NCBI RefSeq assembly: GCF_021730395.1 | Contig: NC_069366.1 | Span: 83,617,001 to 83,681,000 of the forward strand | Direction: 5' to 3' | From: Mercenaria mercenaria | Taxonomy: Eukaryota; Mollusca; Bivalvia; Venerida; Veneridae | Length of the DNA stretch: 64,000 bases | Shown here: positions 11,001 through 21,511 of the stretch, one piece after another | Position numbering within the stretch: the first letter of the stretch is position 1 | Layout of the letters: every line of letters starts with the position of its first letter | Program-made: the position numbers and the translations under genes | Notes under the pieces: generated by a model | Database searches by the model: none | Told to the model about the DNA's origin: nothing | Seen by the model: the letters and a program-made list of their open reading frames with translations, nothing else

Positions 11001-14000
11001 AAGTATTATGTGAGGAAACTAAAAACAGAATAAATGTCCTAAAAAATCATGGCACATTTTTGAGATTCTTAAACTGCGGCCGTTACTGTGGACCATCATA
11101 TGTTGTAATTTTCTACCATTGGTATACTATAGCATAAATGATTTCTAGCCATCAATGGTATGCTACGCTTAGTATTTTACCATCTTTGTCAAAAAGCGTC
11201 GGGGTGTCAAAGTTCAGAACATAGGTGTCAAAATTCAGAACATAGAATTTCTTACAAAATTTATACATACATATTTCTAAAACAAACTCTTCGGAATTGA
11301 AATGAAAAAGGGTTGAATGCCAAACAAGTGTATCTCAAAGCCAGAGGCAAGAAAAATTCATTCATATGGGATTCGTAAAATAAAATATATTCACAGTGTT
11401 ACTGTGCAGATGGGTGGGGTACTTGATAACATCAATATTTGCTCAAAATTCATAAACAGTAATGGCCAGTATTTATAAAATGCTTCTTAAACTGCTTTAT
11501 TATGTAATGCATGCACTTGAACAAAGAAATGATACTAATATTCCGTTTAATTCATTTTATTTTAGATAAATTTCATACTTTGTTAAATTAAAATCTAAAG
11601 GAAGCTGCCCTTAAATATCACCTTTTTTCAGAGTTTGGCTTGGTTTTCTTTAAGGATATTTCCCTGCATTACATAATCAATCAACCAAATCATCAACAAA
11701 ACTTTAAGTTGGAATAAGTTTAAGGTTTTGAAATAATTTCTAGTAATATAACCGGCCGGAATGAAGAAGAAGGCAAAGATCTAGAGACAAAAAATACTCT
11801 AATCCCATTTGAACTTCAATATGAGTGTTTCAAGTAACCACAATCCACTTAAAAATAACTGACTTAATAATATTGCTCCAGTAAAAGACTGAAAAACGGG
11901 TTTGAAAAATAATTTTTCCCTTAGGTAAATTTTATGCTATATAAATTTGATTTTACTACATATAAAGTGATAATCTTTCATATCAAAATTAAAAAATCTA
12001 TGCTAGGAAAAAAGGTTTTATATTTGTAACTAGACTTACATGTGCACCTCCTCCACAACCGTATCTCAACCAGTTTTCTCCATGTAAATAATACACTTCG
12101 GTTATACAAAACTGAAATCATGTTTAATATCATTAAATGCGGTAATATACCATGTTTTCTATCATTAAAATATGTTCATATTCAGTACGGTGAAACTGAT
12201 GTTTTATACTACCTACAAGGCATTATATTCAAAATTCACATATTACGGCTTAATACGGACATTAACCTTTACAAATCGGGGTATTTTCAGAATGTCAGTG
12301 CATCAGTTTTCAATTGACTTGTCTAAATGTGTTAACAAAGGTTATCATTTCTTTTTATACATAAATCATTTTGAAATTAAAAATAACCAGACAAGATTGG
12401 ATAACTTCTAACTTTGTACAACGGACCATCCGTTAGACAACAGGATGGTTTCCTCACATGAAAGAATTCTTCACCTTATGTGATGTTTCGAACACACAGC
12501 GTTCAGGGGCAAGTGATTCGAAGTAAACGATTCTTAACACTCGGACAAAGGAGCCCAGCCCCGAAATTACATTCTAAATAGAATGTTAGCAGTTAATATG
12601 AACCTGCAATCTGACTAAAGTGCATATCATATTACGCTACGCTTAGGATCTGAACACGAGCTATTGATAGCCTCGTTCTGACGACCCTTCCGCTAGCCAA
12701 TCAAAAGCTAACTTACAACATTCTGCAAGCTTAAAAAAGCTTAGGATTTTGATATCTACAATGCTTATGTCGTTAGAGGTCAGATAGCCGGTTAGCTCAG
12801 TCGATAGGACAATTGCTCTGTAAGCGAGGGGTCCCGGGTTCGAACCTTGGACTGACTGCAAATTTTTGTTACTCCTTGACATTCGAACAAGTCTGATTGG
12901 TTCAAATAATGATGGATTTGCGAAAATAAAAATAGCAATATTGGAAATCCAAAATATACAGAAGACGAATGTGAATTGGTCGTTCTCAGATCTTCGTTTA
13001 GAAGATCAAGTACTTTAGTCAGATTGTATGAACCTGAGAAACATAATGAAAACCGGGGAGATACACATACATGTAATTTTCAAGGGTTTTCAATATCTGC
13101 CAACACCCATTTATGTAATACTATGTAATATTTTTTCGATTAAACCTAAGAATAATAAAAAAAGTATTCATGATATCAAAAGTCTGACAGGCTATTTTAA
13201 GGTATGTAACACGATGGCGTCATAATGTTACTTTGCAAAATTCTTTTCGAAGATTTACATGAAAACTTTCGGATTTCATCTTTCTCATTAAACATAGTTG
13301 TTATGTATATGGTGAGTCATGTTGTATTTTAACAAACGAATACAATATCCTATATTTAGCTTCCATCAACCGGAGGTGAAACTACATGCTTTTATCATGA
13401 TGCAACCTATGCAGTCAGAAATGATGTTATTACGGCGACGTTCCATGTGTCCAAATGGTCAACATTTCAAACGGGGGTTTAGTCTAATTTTCCTATTATA
13501 AGCCGTGCCATGGGAAAACCAACACAGTTGGTTTGCGACCAGCATGGATCCAGACCAGCCTGCGCATCCGCGCAGTCTGGTCAGGATCCATGCTGTTCGC
13601 TAACAGTTTCTCTACTTCCAATAGACTTTGAAAGCGAACAGTATGGATCCTGACCAGACTGCGCGGATGCGCAGGCTGGTCTGCATCCATGCTGGTCGCA
13701 AACCCACTATGCTGGTTTTTTCATGGCACGGCTCATATCATACTCTATTTTCGCTAAGATAACAACAGAAGTTGGTAGAGGTATATTATAACAGCGTTCA
13801 ATAACATATTACCTTGATCTGTAATAATACATTCGATTCTCTTTGATTTCGCCATGTAAGTCAAGATCCGCGCTAGCGCCCTGATAAAATCCACTTTAGC
13901 CAAGTTCAACATCACATATCAAGGGAGTATTGTAATAATCCTATGTATTTGTATGTGACTTCGTTTAACTGTACATTTTTATATAAAAAGAAGTTTACCT

Positions 14001-14521
14001 GTTGACAGTGGTGTATCTCCTTACATTCAGATGGACCTTTTACTAGATGAGGGCAGTTTCGGCACATTCTTGTATGCCCTGGTGCCGGCACCCCGTGGAT
14101 CACTGGAAATATATTATAGTGACCTGTTGCAATTTTAATAATGTTTGAAATTTTAAACCACTGAGACGCTAAATGAATATTAAAATGAAATCCTACGAGT
14201 TCAGTACCAGTATCCTACAATGACGATTATGATCATTACTAGATATACATTTATACATGCATATATATCTCCCTTAATTATATATTACACACCACAATTA
14301 TACAACATATTTCTAACATATTGTCCGCCATTTTTCTACTGTTAAACAGTGTCCGACCAAGAAGAAATAGTGCCATGAGTAGCAAAAAAAGGGTATTCCT
14401 TCACATCTAAGTACAAAAATGAATATAACCTTAGCGGTCAGTAAACCATAGAATAAATCTGAAATATCAACTTACAGCTTGCTAATATTAATATGAGTAT
14501 ATAGGTTTCCATCTTGTCCAT
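7852..14521 (-). CDS. Gene B: secreted LU-like / Thr-rich stalk / ShKT protein (about 270 aa)
   Basis: Seven minus-strand exons: 14476-14521 (signal, MDKMETYILILILAS), 13999-14102 (CRNC, EIHHC), 12040-12111 (FCITEVYYLHG, RYGCGGG), 10545-10683 (His-rich, then VCRKC and SSQQDSC), 9842-9943 (Thr/Pro linker), 8299-8472 (extra Thr-rich exon) and 7852-8027 (ShKT, stop). Every junction is AG-acceptor/GT-donor and phases run 1, 0, 0, 1, 1, 1, so the frame stays open. Residues about 1-20 form the signal; the LU-like module covers about 27-120; the Thr-rich stalk has (TTTTP) repeats; the last 57 residues hold six cysteines (C-x9-C-x8-C-x14-C-x3-C-x2-C) as in ShKT. The first ATG of exon 1 is chosen; a second in-frame Met follows three codons on. 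Two cysteines present in C and D are absent here (also in A). The exact role is unknown; secretion and a disulfide-rich fold are inferred. The 8299 donor (GTAATA) is the least certain junction. Confidence 0.75.
8299..8472 (-). CDS. Gene B exon 6: mucin-like Thr-rich insert
   Basis: Begins after TATTCAG. It encodes repeats of TTTTP and TTTR, about 25 Thr in 57 codons, then NCLLGGC. The ACA-rich coding repeat looks like an expanded microsatellite held in frame. Phase 1 to phase 1, so it can be skipped or included without frame change. C and D have no visible counterpart. Confidence 0.6.
8930..9725 (+). repeat. Dispersed repeat with internal near-duplicate blocks
   Basis: Starts near TGTGTGTCACATAGGACACC and ends with the GGACGGACAGTCGTACGGAC motif. 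Inside, blocks of the type CATGGTTTCATGAC and GAGCCATTACTC/GAGCATAACTC recur two to four times. No conserved ORF. It fills the intron between the two linker exons of gene B. Confidence 0.55.
10257..10478. mobile_element. MITE family 1, copy 1
   Basis: Long inverted repeat: GAGCCGTGCCATGAGAAAAC on the left, mirrored by CCCATGGCACGGCTC on the right. The arms contain GACCAGCATGGATCCAGAC and its complement. Lies in intron 4 of gene B. One of six copies in the window. Confidence 0.9.
10545..10683 (-). CDS. Gene B exon 4: His-rich loop of the LU-like module
   Basis: SSELEC is followed by a loop with HHHPHGHEHGPGHEHG, then VCRKC and SSQQDSC. About ten histidines lie within about 20 residues. The homologous exons are 30-37 nt shorter in the other genes but keep several histidines. 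A metal-binding loop is possible; this is inference from composition. Confidence 0.75.
12440..12560 (-). repeat. SINE fragment (class II tRNA head)
   Basis: Contains GGGGCAAGTGATTCGAAGTAA and a GGAG-ending stretch that align with the tRNA-like head of the SINE at 15400-15650, in the same orientation. Diverged. Confidence 0.4.
12786..12860 (+). repeat. tRNA-derived sequence (SINE head)
   Basis: GTTAGCTCAGTCGATAGGAC matches a polymerase III A box and GGGTTCGAACC a B box. The acceptor arms do not pair well, so it is read as a tRNA-derived repeat and not a working tRNA gene. Confidence 0.6.
13501..13734. mobile_element. MITE family 1, copy 2
   Basis: Full-length copy: AGCCGTGCCATGGGAAAACC at the left and the complement ending CATGGCACGGCT at the right; centre AACAGTTTCTCTACTTCCAA. 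Lies in intron 2 of gene B. Confidence 0.9.
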
Positions 14522-15161
14522 CGCAATATACACGTCATTTAAATATTAAGTCTGAAGATTTAGCCACTTTGACCCAGATTTAATAGAAATCTTCGTCAGG
14601 TGTATGCAGAAATTAGATAAACTATGATTTATTCTATTTACGTGCCTGCACTTTTAATAATACTTTTACCAATTATTAAGGATAGGAACCATAGTATGGA
14701 AAGCCGGGCGCAATGCTACATATCAGATATGTATGCAAATGCTGGATGTAAAATATTGACTGTCAAATGATAAATGCTAATTGTTAATTGAGAAATGCGA
14801 AACGATAAATGCCAAATGCTTATTGCTAAGTGCTTATCAAAACGGAGCTAAATATATCAGCGTATAAATGCGCACCGGTCTTCCATACATATGTTATAAA
14901 CATTAGTTACTTTCGTTCACACATTACAAACGCGTCTGGAAGCTAAACTTTTAAAACCCCGCGCCAGCGAATATAAAAAAATTGTGTTCTTAAAACGAAG
15001 TTTGATTGCTTTGTTTTCTGGTAGTTTATGCATGATATAAACTTAACTAGATCCATATTTTGAAAAACAAACAACAAACCCATAGAAAGAAAGAGCTGTT
15101 TACATGAAAATTGAACAGCATATAAAACATGCGCATTAATCTACAAAACGATTGTCAATTT

Positions 15162-15266
15162 GAGCCGCGCCATGAGAAAACCAACATAGTGCGTTTGCGA
15201 CCAGCAGGCTGGTCTGGTCCCATGCTGGTCGCAAACGCACTATGTTGGTTTTTCGTGGTGCGGCTC
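15162..15266. mobile_element. MITE family 1, copy 3 (short hairpin)
   Basis: Only the outer arms remain, GAGCCGCGCCATGAGAAAAC and complement, giving an almost perfect hairpin of about 105 bp with the middle missing. Confidence 0.85.
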
Positions 15267-15399
15267 ATTTACTGATAAATGCACTAAATTCTGGAAAAGG
15301 ACTGCATAAAGGGGCAACACTTTAGAAGAGTTCAACGCCTTTAATAAAACTCGCCATGTTCAAAGAACTATTATATATCTTCGTTTTTATGCGTTTGCA

Positions 15400-15650
15400 A
15401 TAATGTCCAGGTGCTGAAATTTCATTTAGGATATAAACGTAGATATGGTGACTGTCCAGCTCTTTATGGTGGAAGAAGACCTCAGGTGCCATCATGGGCT
15501 GGCACCTGGGTAGAAACACCGACCTTCAGCTGGATGGCTCCCACACATGAAAATTGTACGCCCAAGTGAGGCTCGAACACCCATCGGTGAGGAGCAAGTG
15601 ATTTGAAGTCAGCAACCTTAACCATTCGGCCACGGAGACCCCTGTGTATA
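15400..15650 (-). repeat. tRNA-headed SINE
   Basis: On the minus strand the head reads TCTCCGTGGCCGAATGGTTA (A box of a Ser/Leu-type tRNA) and GGGTGTTCGAGCC (B box), then a body with TACCCAGGTGCC and CTTCTTCCACCAT. The same body occurs at 37550-37810. A bivalve-type SINE is the best guess. Confidence 0.75.
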
Positions 15651-15890
15651 TTATACGTATGCTACTAAAGGCATTATGCCAACCGATGAGACGTGAATAA
15701 AATAAATTTGTAATATTAACAGGCGTGTCTTTTATCAGTGTCTTTTTAAACTTCCTTATCCATGGAGGCCCCTTTGTATATTATACTTATGATAGTAAAG
15801 GCATGATGCCAACCGTTGAGACGTGAATAAGATAACTTTGTAATATAAACAGGCGTGTCTTTTATCAGTGCCGTTTTAAACTTCCTTGTC
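15642..15890. repeat. Tandem duplication, two units of about 125 bp
   Basis: The block TGTATATTATACNTATGNTA through GGCGTGTCTTTTATCAGTG to AACTTCCTT appears twice in direct orientation (about 15642-15768 and 15769-15890) with roughly 10% difference. Each unit starts right after a GGAGRCCCCT motif, the outer end of the SINE. Confidence 0.8.
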
Positions 15891-15984
15891 AGAGCAAATA
15901 TATAGTGCAAAAATGGCAAAACACACTTTTATGTACTAATTACCTTCTACACGACTGAAGAAATGATCATCCTATAGGTAATCA

Positions 15985-16070
15985 AGTACAGCTCAATAGG
16001 GACAGCGCTAATTTACGGATTACGGGGTCGTAAGTTCGATTCCAAGGCGAAGTGAATGTTATCCGTAACG
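15985..16070 (+). repeat. tRNA-derived sequence
   Basis: CAGCTCAATAGGGACAGCGC resembles an A box and GTAAGTTCGATTCC a B box about 45 bases on. The arms do not form a clean cloverleaf. Probably a SINE head. Confidence 0.45.
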
Positions 16071-16099
16071 ATTTGATAAAAGACATTACTATCACAAAG

Positions 16100-19000
16100 A
16101 GAAATATGAAATGAATGAAATTTCAACAATACCGTCAACACGGTATACTGGTACAAAAACCAACAAAACACACCAATCTACGATTTGATTATCTTACATT
16201 CAGATTGACGTCTGAACCGGAAGTGACTTACATTTATCCCCAGTTGTTATTGTTTACTTCCTTTTCGCCATTGATATCACACACTATTCAACAAATTATC
16301 TGACAATGGACGAAGATTTGCTTGCTTGAATTTTGGTTGGAAGATGGTTGCTTTGTGTAGTCGTTACTAGTATGTATGAACCCGCCTTATTGGAACCAAC
16401 CAGCCTGTCAGTCCAGGAGGATTTCGCCCTCAAAGCCGGAGAAACCAACCTTGGAAATTTCGTTTGGTAATAACACATAATTATTGTAGAACAGACAGCA
16501 GAGGTTTATTTTTAATCTGTTTTAGCTTCATTTACAAAACAAATAAATTGTTCTTAATTCTTCATCTTCAACATGTTATACTTGTCTCTGCTTCTCGGTT
16601 CGAGTCACACATAATATAAATTAGAGGAACCATATCAATATGTATGTGTTTGTAGTGCGAAGGGGATGTTACTTGCTCCCTGTAGTCTCACTTCAGCTTG
16701 ATAACGTTTTGAGTGGTTTAAATAACTGCCTGCTATTGAAGTTCAAGTGTCCTGAGAGGCAGAAATAGTACCTTATGCCGAGCTTTTGGTCAAAAGGACC
16801 CTGAGCAAGACAGACAACCATAGGCATTTTTGTCGTGGTGGAGCTTACTGACTTTATGAATATGATTATAAGTTTCAATAATCTGAATGTTTAGACATTG
16901 ATCACAAATCTGGAGATGTTTTCCCAAGTTTGTCGGTAAATTTTAACTTTGGATCATATTTATATAAGAAGTAAGCCTTGCCAAATTGCAATGGCAGGAC
17001 ATGGCTTTCGGATACTCTATCTAACGCTGGGTAATCTAAATAGTCCATGCTGTCCGCTGATTAAGCTAATTGAGAGAATCAGACTTATTCATCTTGATTT
17101 GTGTACTGTATATTAGTCCAATCAGGGTTGGCCAAAACAATAAAACTGTAACTTTTCTTTTCATTTTGGTATACCTAAATTTTGATCAAATATTGCTATC
17201 AAGCGGAATAAGGTTGCTTGATACTGTATAGGGCTTATCCTAAAATTTTACTAATATGAAATGTAAATTTCAGTTTCAAAAGTAGACTTTGATCGCGGAC
17301 ACTAAATGTATTTTTTTCACTTTTGATGCGACTGTTATCATTTATGTAAGTATATTCATAAAGTGTTATGCTCATCGATACATAATTGAAATACTGTTAA
17401 AAAACGGCACAAAACCGTTTTATTGTTAAGTCTTTCTTTCTTCCTCTTTAAATTTCCTATCCTTTTCCTACATGTTTAGTCGTAAACCGAAGTCTTGTGA
17501 TGTTAGCGAAAAACAAATTGATAATTTAATCTCTAAGACTGAAAAAAAGATGCATCTCCTTTTTTAAAATCATAAAAGGATGTACTGCCAACATTCCAAC
17601 GCGAAGACATTCTTTTAGGCAGTGGTAAACAAGTCCTTGTCCTTTGGAACCTATTCTTATTTGAACGCGAGATATCATGATCAAAATGTGGTAGACACAG
17701 TTCCATATAGGTAATCAAAAAAAAAAAAAAAAAAAAACTTATGAGAACCGAATGAAGAGAGAGAAAAGTTATCGCAGTATCATCATCGTTGTCGTCTTCG
17801 TCATCTTGAAACACTATGTAATAAATAGTTAGTTATTAGCAATCTTATTGATAATGAAAGCATTTGATGTTTATAGGTCAGAAATGAAAACAAACTGAAG
17901 CAGGTGGTAGGACAATATCATTGATAATGTAAAGATGGTGTCTTTGCATCTAAAGACGTCCTTTTGTGTTACTTTAGACTCTCTTAATAAGTTCAAAACC
18001 AGATCAAGTTAAGAGGGTTCGTTTCATTCTTCCTAAGGTTAAAGGATTTCGACATAAAGTCCTTTTCGCTTATTGAATATCATGCTAGGAATATATTGCA
18101 TTTATGTGTGCCTTTCTGAGTTCAACGAAGCTATTCATTGTAAAAGGCTTTTCATTTTATGTTAAATGCATATAAAGCAGCTGCCCAAATGTACGTAATG
18201 CACAATAATATGGTTTCAATATTGCTTTTTAAGTGATAAAGTAAGAGCCATAAAGGGAAGTAACAAAACTATTATAACACTTTCTCCTGAGTTAATCAGT
18301 ATTCAAATGTTTGAAGCAATATATGAAACAAGTATCGAATAAGGATTTAGCTGAGACTTGATATGTTTATGTTCGTAACCACATTATAAGCAATGATATG
18401 ATCTTATGCTTTTTGTACTACTAGACCGGGTTGTTACACCATGAGAAGTATCTTTGTAAGTACTAGTAATCCAGTAGGAAGGTTTTTTCTGAAAGAGTGG
18501 TGGATTTTTATCTTGCCTCCAAGGCCCCCCCACCCCCACCACACACACACAGAGTCGTGTCCTGAAAGTTATAACCTTGATTCTGATTTCAGACAAGTTA
18601 TTAGGTCAGCTGATGTACTGACAGTGTATTGACCCTATTTAATAAGTTTCTTTAAACAGTCTGGTATTTTGTCACTTATGTTAGAGCTTATCCCGGCGGG
18701 AATTAATCATTAACACAATTATTAACACTGTTTTGTTTAACTATTTGAAAATAAGGTAAGTATGAGGTTTGCACTCCCCAAACGCGTTTAACCCCGAGTT
18801 TCCTTTATATGGGTTACTGACTGTTCTGAGGCGTTGCACCTGTTACTTCTTGTCCATTTTATGTTATATCTATGCATATTGTCAAGAATGTTGGTGGTGG
18901 TACTTCCTTTCATTCCCTCCCCTTTTCTGCTTCCTTGTACACCATTTCTTTCATAATATGTTTAGTTAAGCGAACGTTTCAATATTGCTCTTAAAGTTAA

Positions 19001-19860
19001 CTTTTGTTTTGTTTGTTTTTAATGGGTTTAAGCACAGTTATTATAATCAAATTACAGTGGTATTTCATGTATTATGATACATTGTTTATGGATGTTTTAG
19101 GATACGACTCCTGAAATAGACTTAGTGTAGACGAATTTGCATGTGGCGTTTGATTCATGTATTTCTTTCATTGAAAAATGCCAAACTTGTTGAATTGATA
19201 ACATTATTTTTGTTGATTATTAGTTTTGTTTACCGGAGGAAATGTTTATAATCTAAATCGACATGCCTTCAGATGTCCTCACAAATTATTCTTCAATCTC
19301 ACGTACTTGTTTTGATAAACTGGTCAAACCGTGTTAAGGATTTAATTGCAGGCCTGTAAATGAGAAAATTTTTGAAGAAAATCAAAGGAGATGGAAATTA
19401 TCTAGCCTGTTACCATAGGCGGGACTTATTTGAGACAGTCTTGTAATCTATTAAAAATAAATTTAATAATAAAAGGCCAAGACGGTACGAATACGATAGG
19501 GCACATTTAAAAATGTATATGAAGTTTTGAATTTTTACGGCGTGCCTCCGTTGCCATTAGAATACTTTGTGACATTCGGCCGATTATTTCACAATTACAG
19601 GATACATAAACTTATAATAACTATATGTAGTTTAGTTTTAAGCTAACAAATGGAATAGTCTCATAAACAGACTCAATCAAACTAAGTATTTTATTATTTT
19701 GACTGGTTGCTTCTTGGCACCCATTGGATATTTTTTATATTCTATTAGATAAAACTAAGTGGGCTAAAAAGCGCCGTATAGCGATCGTACAAACCCTCCC
19801 AAGTGCTGTTTTTAGTCAGCTTATATCCTTAGGACGGCCAGCACATATTTATGCAATCTC
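16100..19860. other. Intergenic sequence between genes B and C, no gene seen
   Basis: AT-rich sequence with only short chance ORFs. It contains a run of A at 17718-17738, a C-rich/CA stretch at 18527-18552 and nothing that matches the family exons. Confidence 0.5.
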
Positions 19861-19869
19861 GCCAAGCAT

Positions 19870-20000
19870 ATCAATGTACTTATGTGATTAAGTTCCGCTT
19901 AAGCTGGTGCTGGTTGCATACGGGTGTCACACATTTTGTTACCTCTCATAAACCGGCTAAATTAAATTGTGTCTGTTATTACTTTGCTTTTTACGGTATA
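19870..20000 (+). repeat. Dispersed repeat tail (GTTCCGCTTAAGC family), diverged
   Basis: AAGTTCCGCTTAAGCTGGTG and CTGTTATTACTTTGCTTTTT correspond to 56930-57060 and 57175-57300. Shorter pieces of the family (TGAACAGACTCAATCAAAC or complement) occur near 19665, 45840 and 48815. Confidence 0.55.
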
Positions 20001-20204
20001 TACTTCCAAATGATTTCTAAGAATTTTTTATATTATTTACAGTGCACTGGAAACATGTGCACTTTCAAAAGAGTTGGGTCATAACTGACATTACTGGTAA
20101 ATTTAGCCTATTTGGTTTCTATTGAAGAAGAATTCCACACAAATGAACACGTATTAAATGAATGAATGAAAATATAAAATCAAATGACAGTGTGGGGAAA
20201 ACAA

Positions 20205-20765
20205 CAAGAGCTGTCACAGGGGACAGCGCGCTTGACTATTTCGGTGCTGGATAGTGAAATTGGGGATATCTGAGGGAGCTGGAGCTGTCACTGGAGTGTT
20301 TAATGATTCCAATGTGTATGAAGATGGTGTACGATAGCTTAAGTCTGTGTCAAAGTTATTTAGTAATAACAGAGATAGAGATATAGGGTATCAACACATT
20401 AAATGAGTATAAAAGTGACATAATTCATGGAAATTTTCTGTAAAAATAATGCACCATGTGTCTTATTACGTGGTAAGTAATGTGGAACAACTATTTCAAG
20501 TTTGAATCAAATCCATTTTGTTTCTGCACAAAACTTTTACCTGAAGTTCTGAGTAAAAAAAGGGAATAGTTCATGAAATATTGGTGTGAGAGTTATGATC
20601 TTTCTGCTATATGCAGTGAGTGATGATGGGAAATAACTGTGTAAAGTAAGTTTTAAAGCAAATACATCAAGTAATTACAGAGATAAAGTGAAGGTGCATC
20701 AAAACAAAGGTGTGAAAGCGGAAGGGTGCCGACGCAGACACCGGGTCGGTCGAGTAGAATAGCTT
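20205..20765 (+). repeat. Dispersed non-autonomous repeat, copy 2
   Basis: Starts CAAGAGCTGTCACAGGGGAC and ends GACACCGGGTCGGTCGAGTA. Shares order and wording of blocks with 1350-2215. No ORF. Confidence 0.65.
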
Positions 20766-21511
20766 TCTATATACATTTACTTCGTATTAAGAGATTTCCT
20801 AAATTATACTTGCAATGAAACTAAAAGGAGTAAAACACAAACTTCACTTTGAACAAATTTAATAGCTCTTTACAGATTTTACAATCATATCGAGTTGATA
20901 TGTCTTGCTTTGCTTGCGACCGTCCTCTGAAGAAGAAACAGATTATCACAAAAATTATTTTACGATGGTGGTTCAATATGAAGAGACAAAACGTCCTGTT
21001 ACTCTCCCCCGCTCCCATCCCACCCCGCGCCTCTTTTGTATTATCTGCTAGTTGGTTGGTTAGCTGGTAGACTCTTATTTTAAGCGTATGTCCTTCCTTA
21101 ATTGATACAGATCAATTTAATTACACCGTTACTAATCCAACTTGTCATGTGTTATAACACCTGTTCATAAATATAAAATTGTGCACAAACAAAAATGTAC
21201 AATTCACTATAAAACGCTGAGCAACACTTCATTTTATTATCGGGTGATTAAAAGTCACTTTGGCCATAAATAAGCTGAAAAAATCCCATCTGAATCAGTT
21301 TAAAGGATGGTATGGAAGGTAAGTCATACACTTACGGACATTTTTCATTGTCTTTTTTGTGATAAGAATATGATATTGCGTCTAAATGTTCTTATTTTCC
21401 ACTTCATTGTATAAGTGCAAAGGAAGTAAGTTAATAGATATCTGTGCTTGTAAATACTTGCCTGAGGCAAGAGTTGTGATTCTCTGCGTCCACGGATATG
21501 TAATAAATATC

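Noticed and set aside
13496-13690. ORFs through MITE arms (also 29537-29905, 52083-52265)
   Set aside because: The recurring peptide is a by-product of the inverted-repeat sequence.
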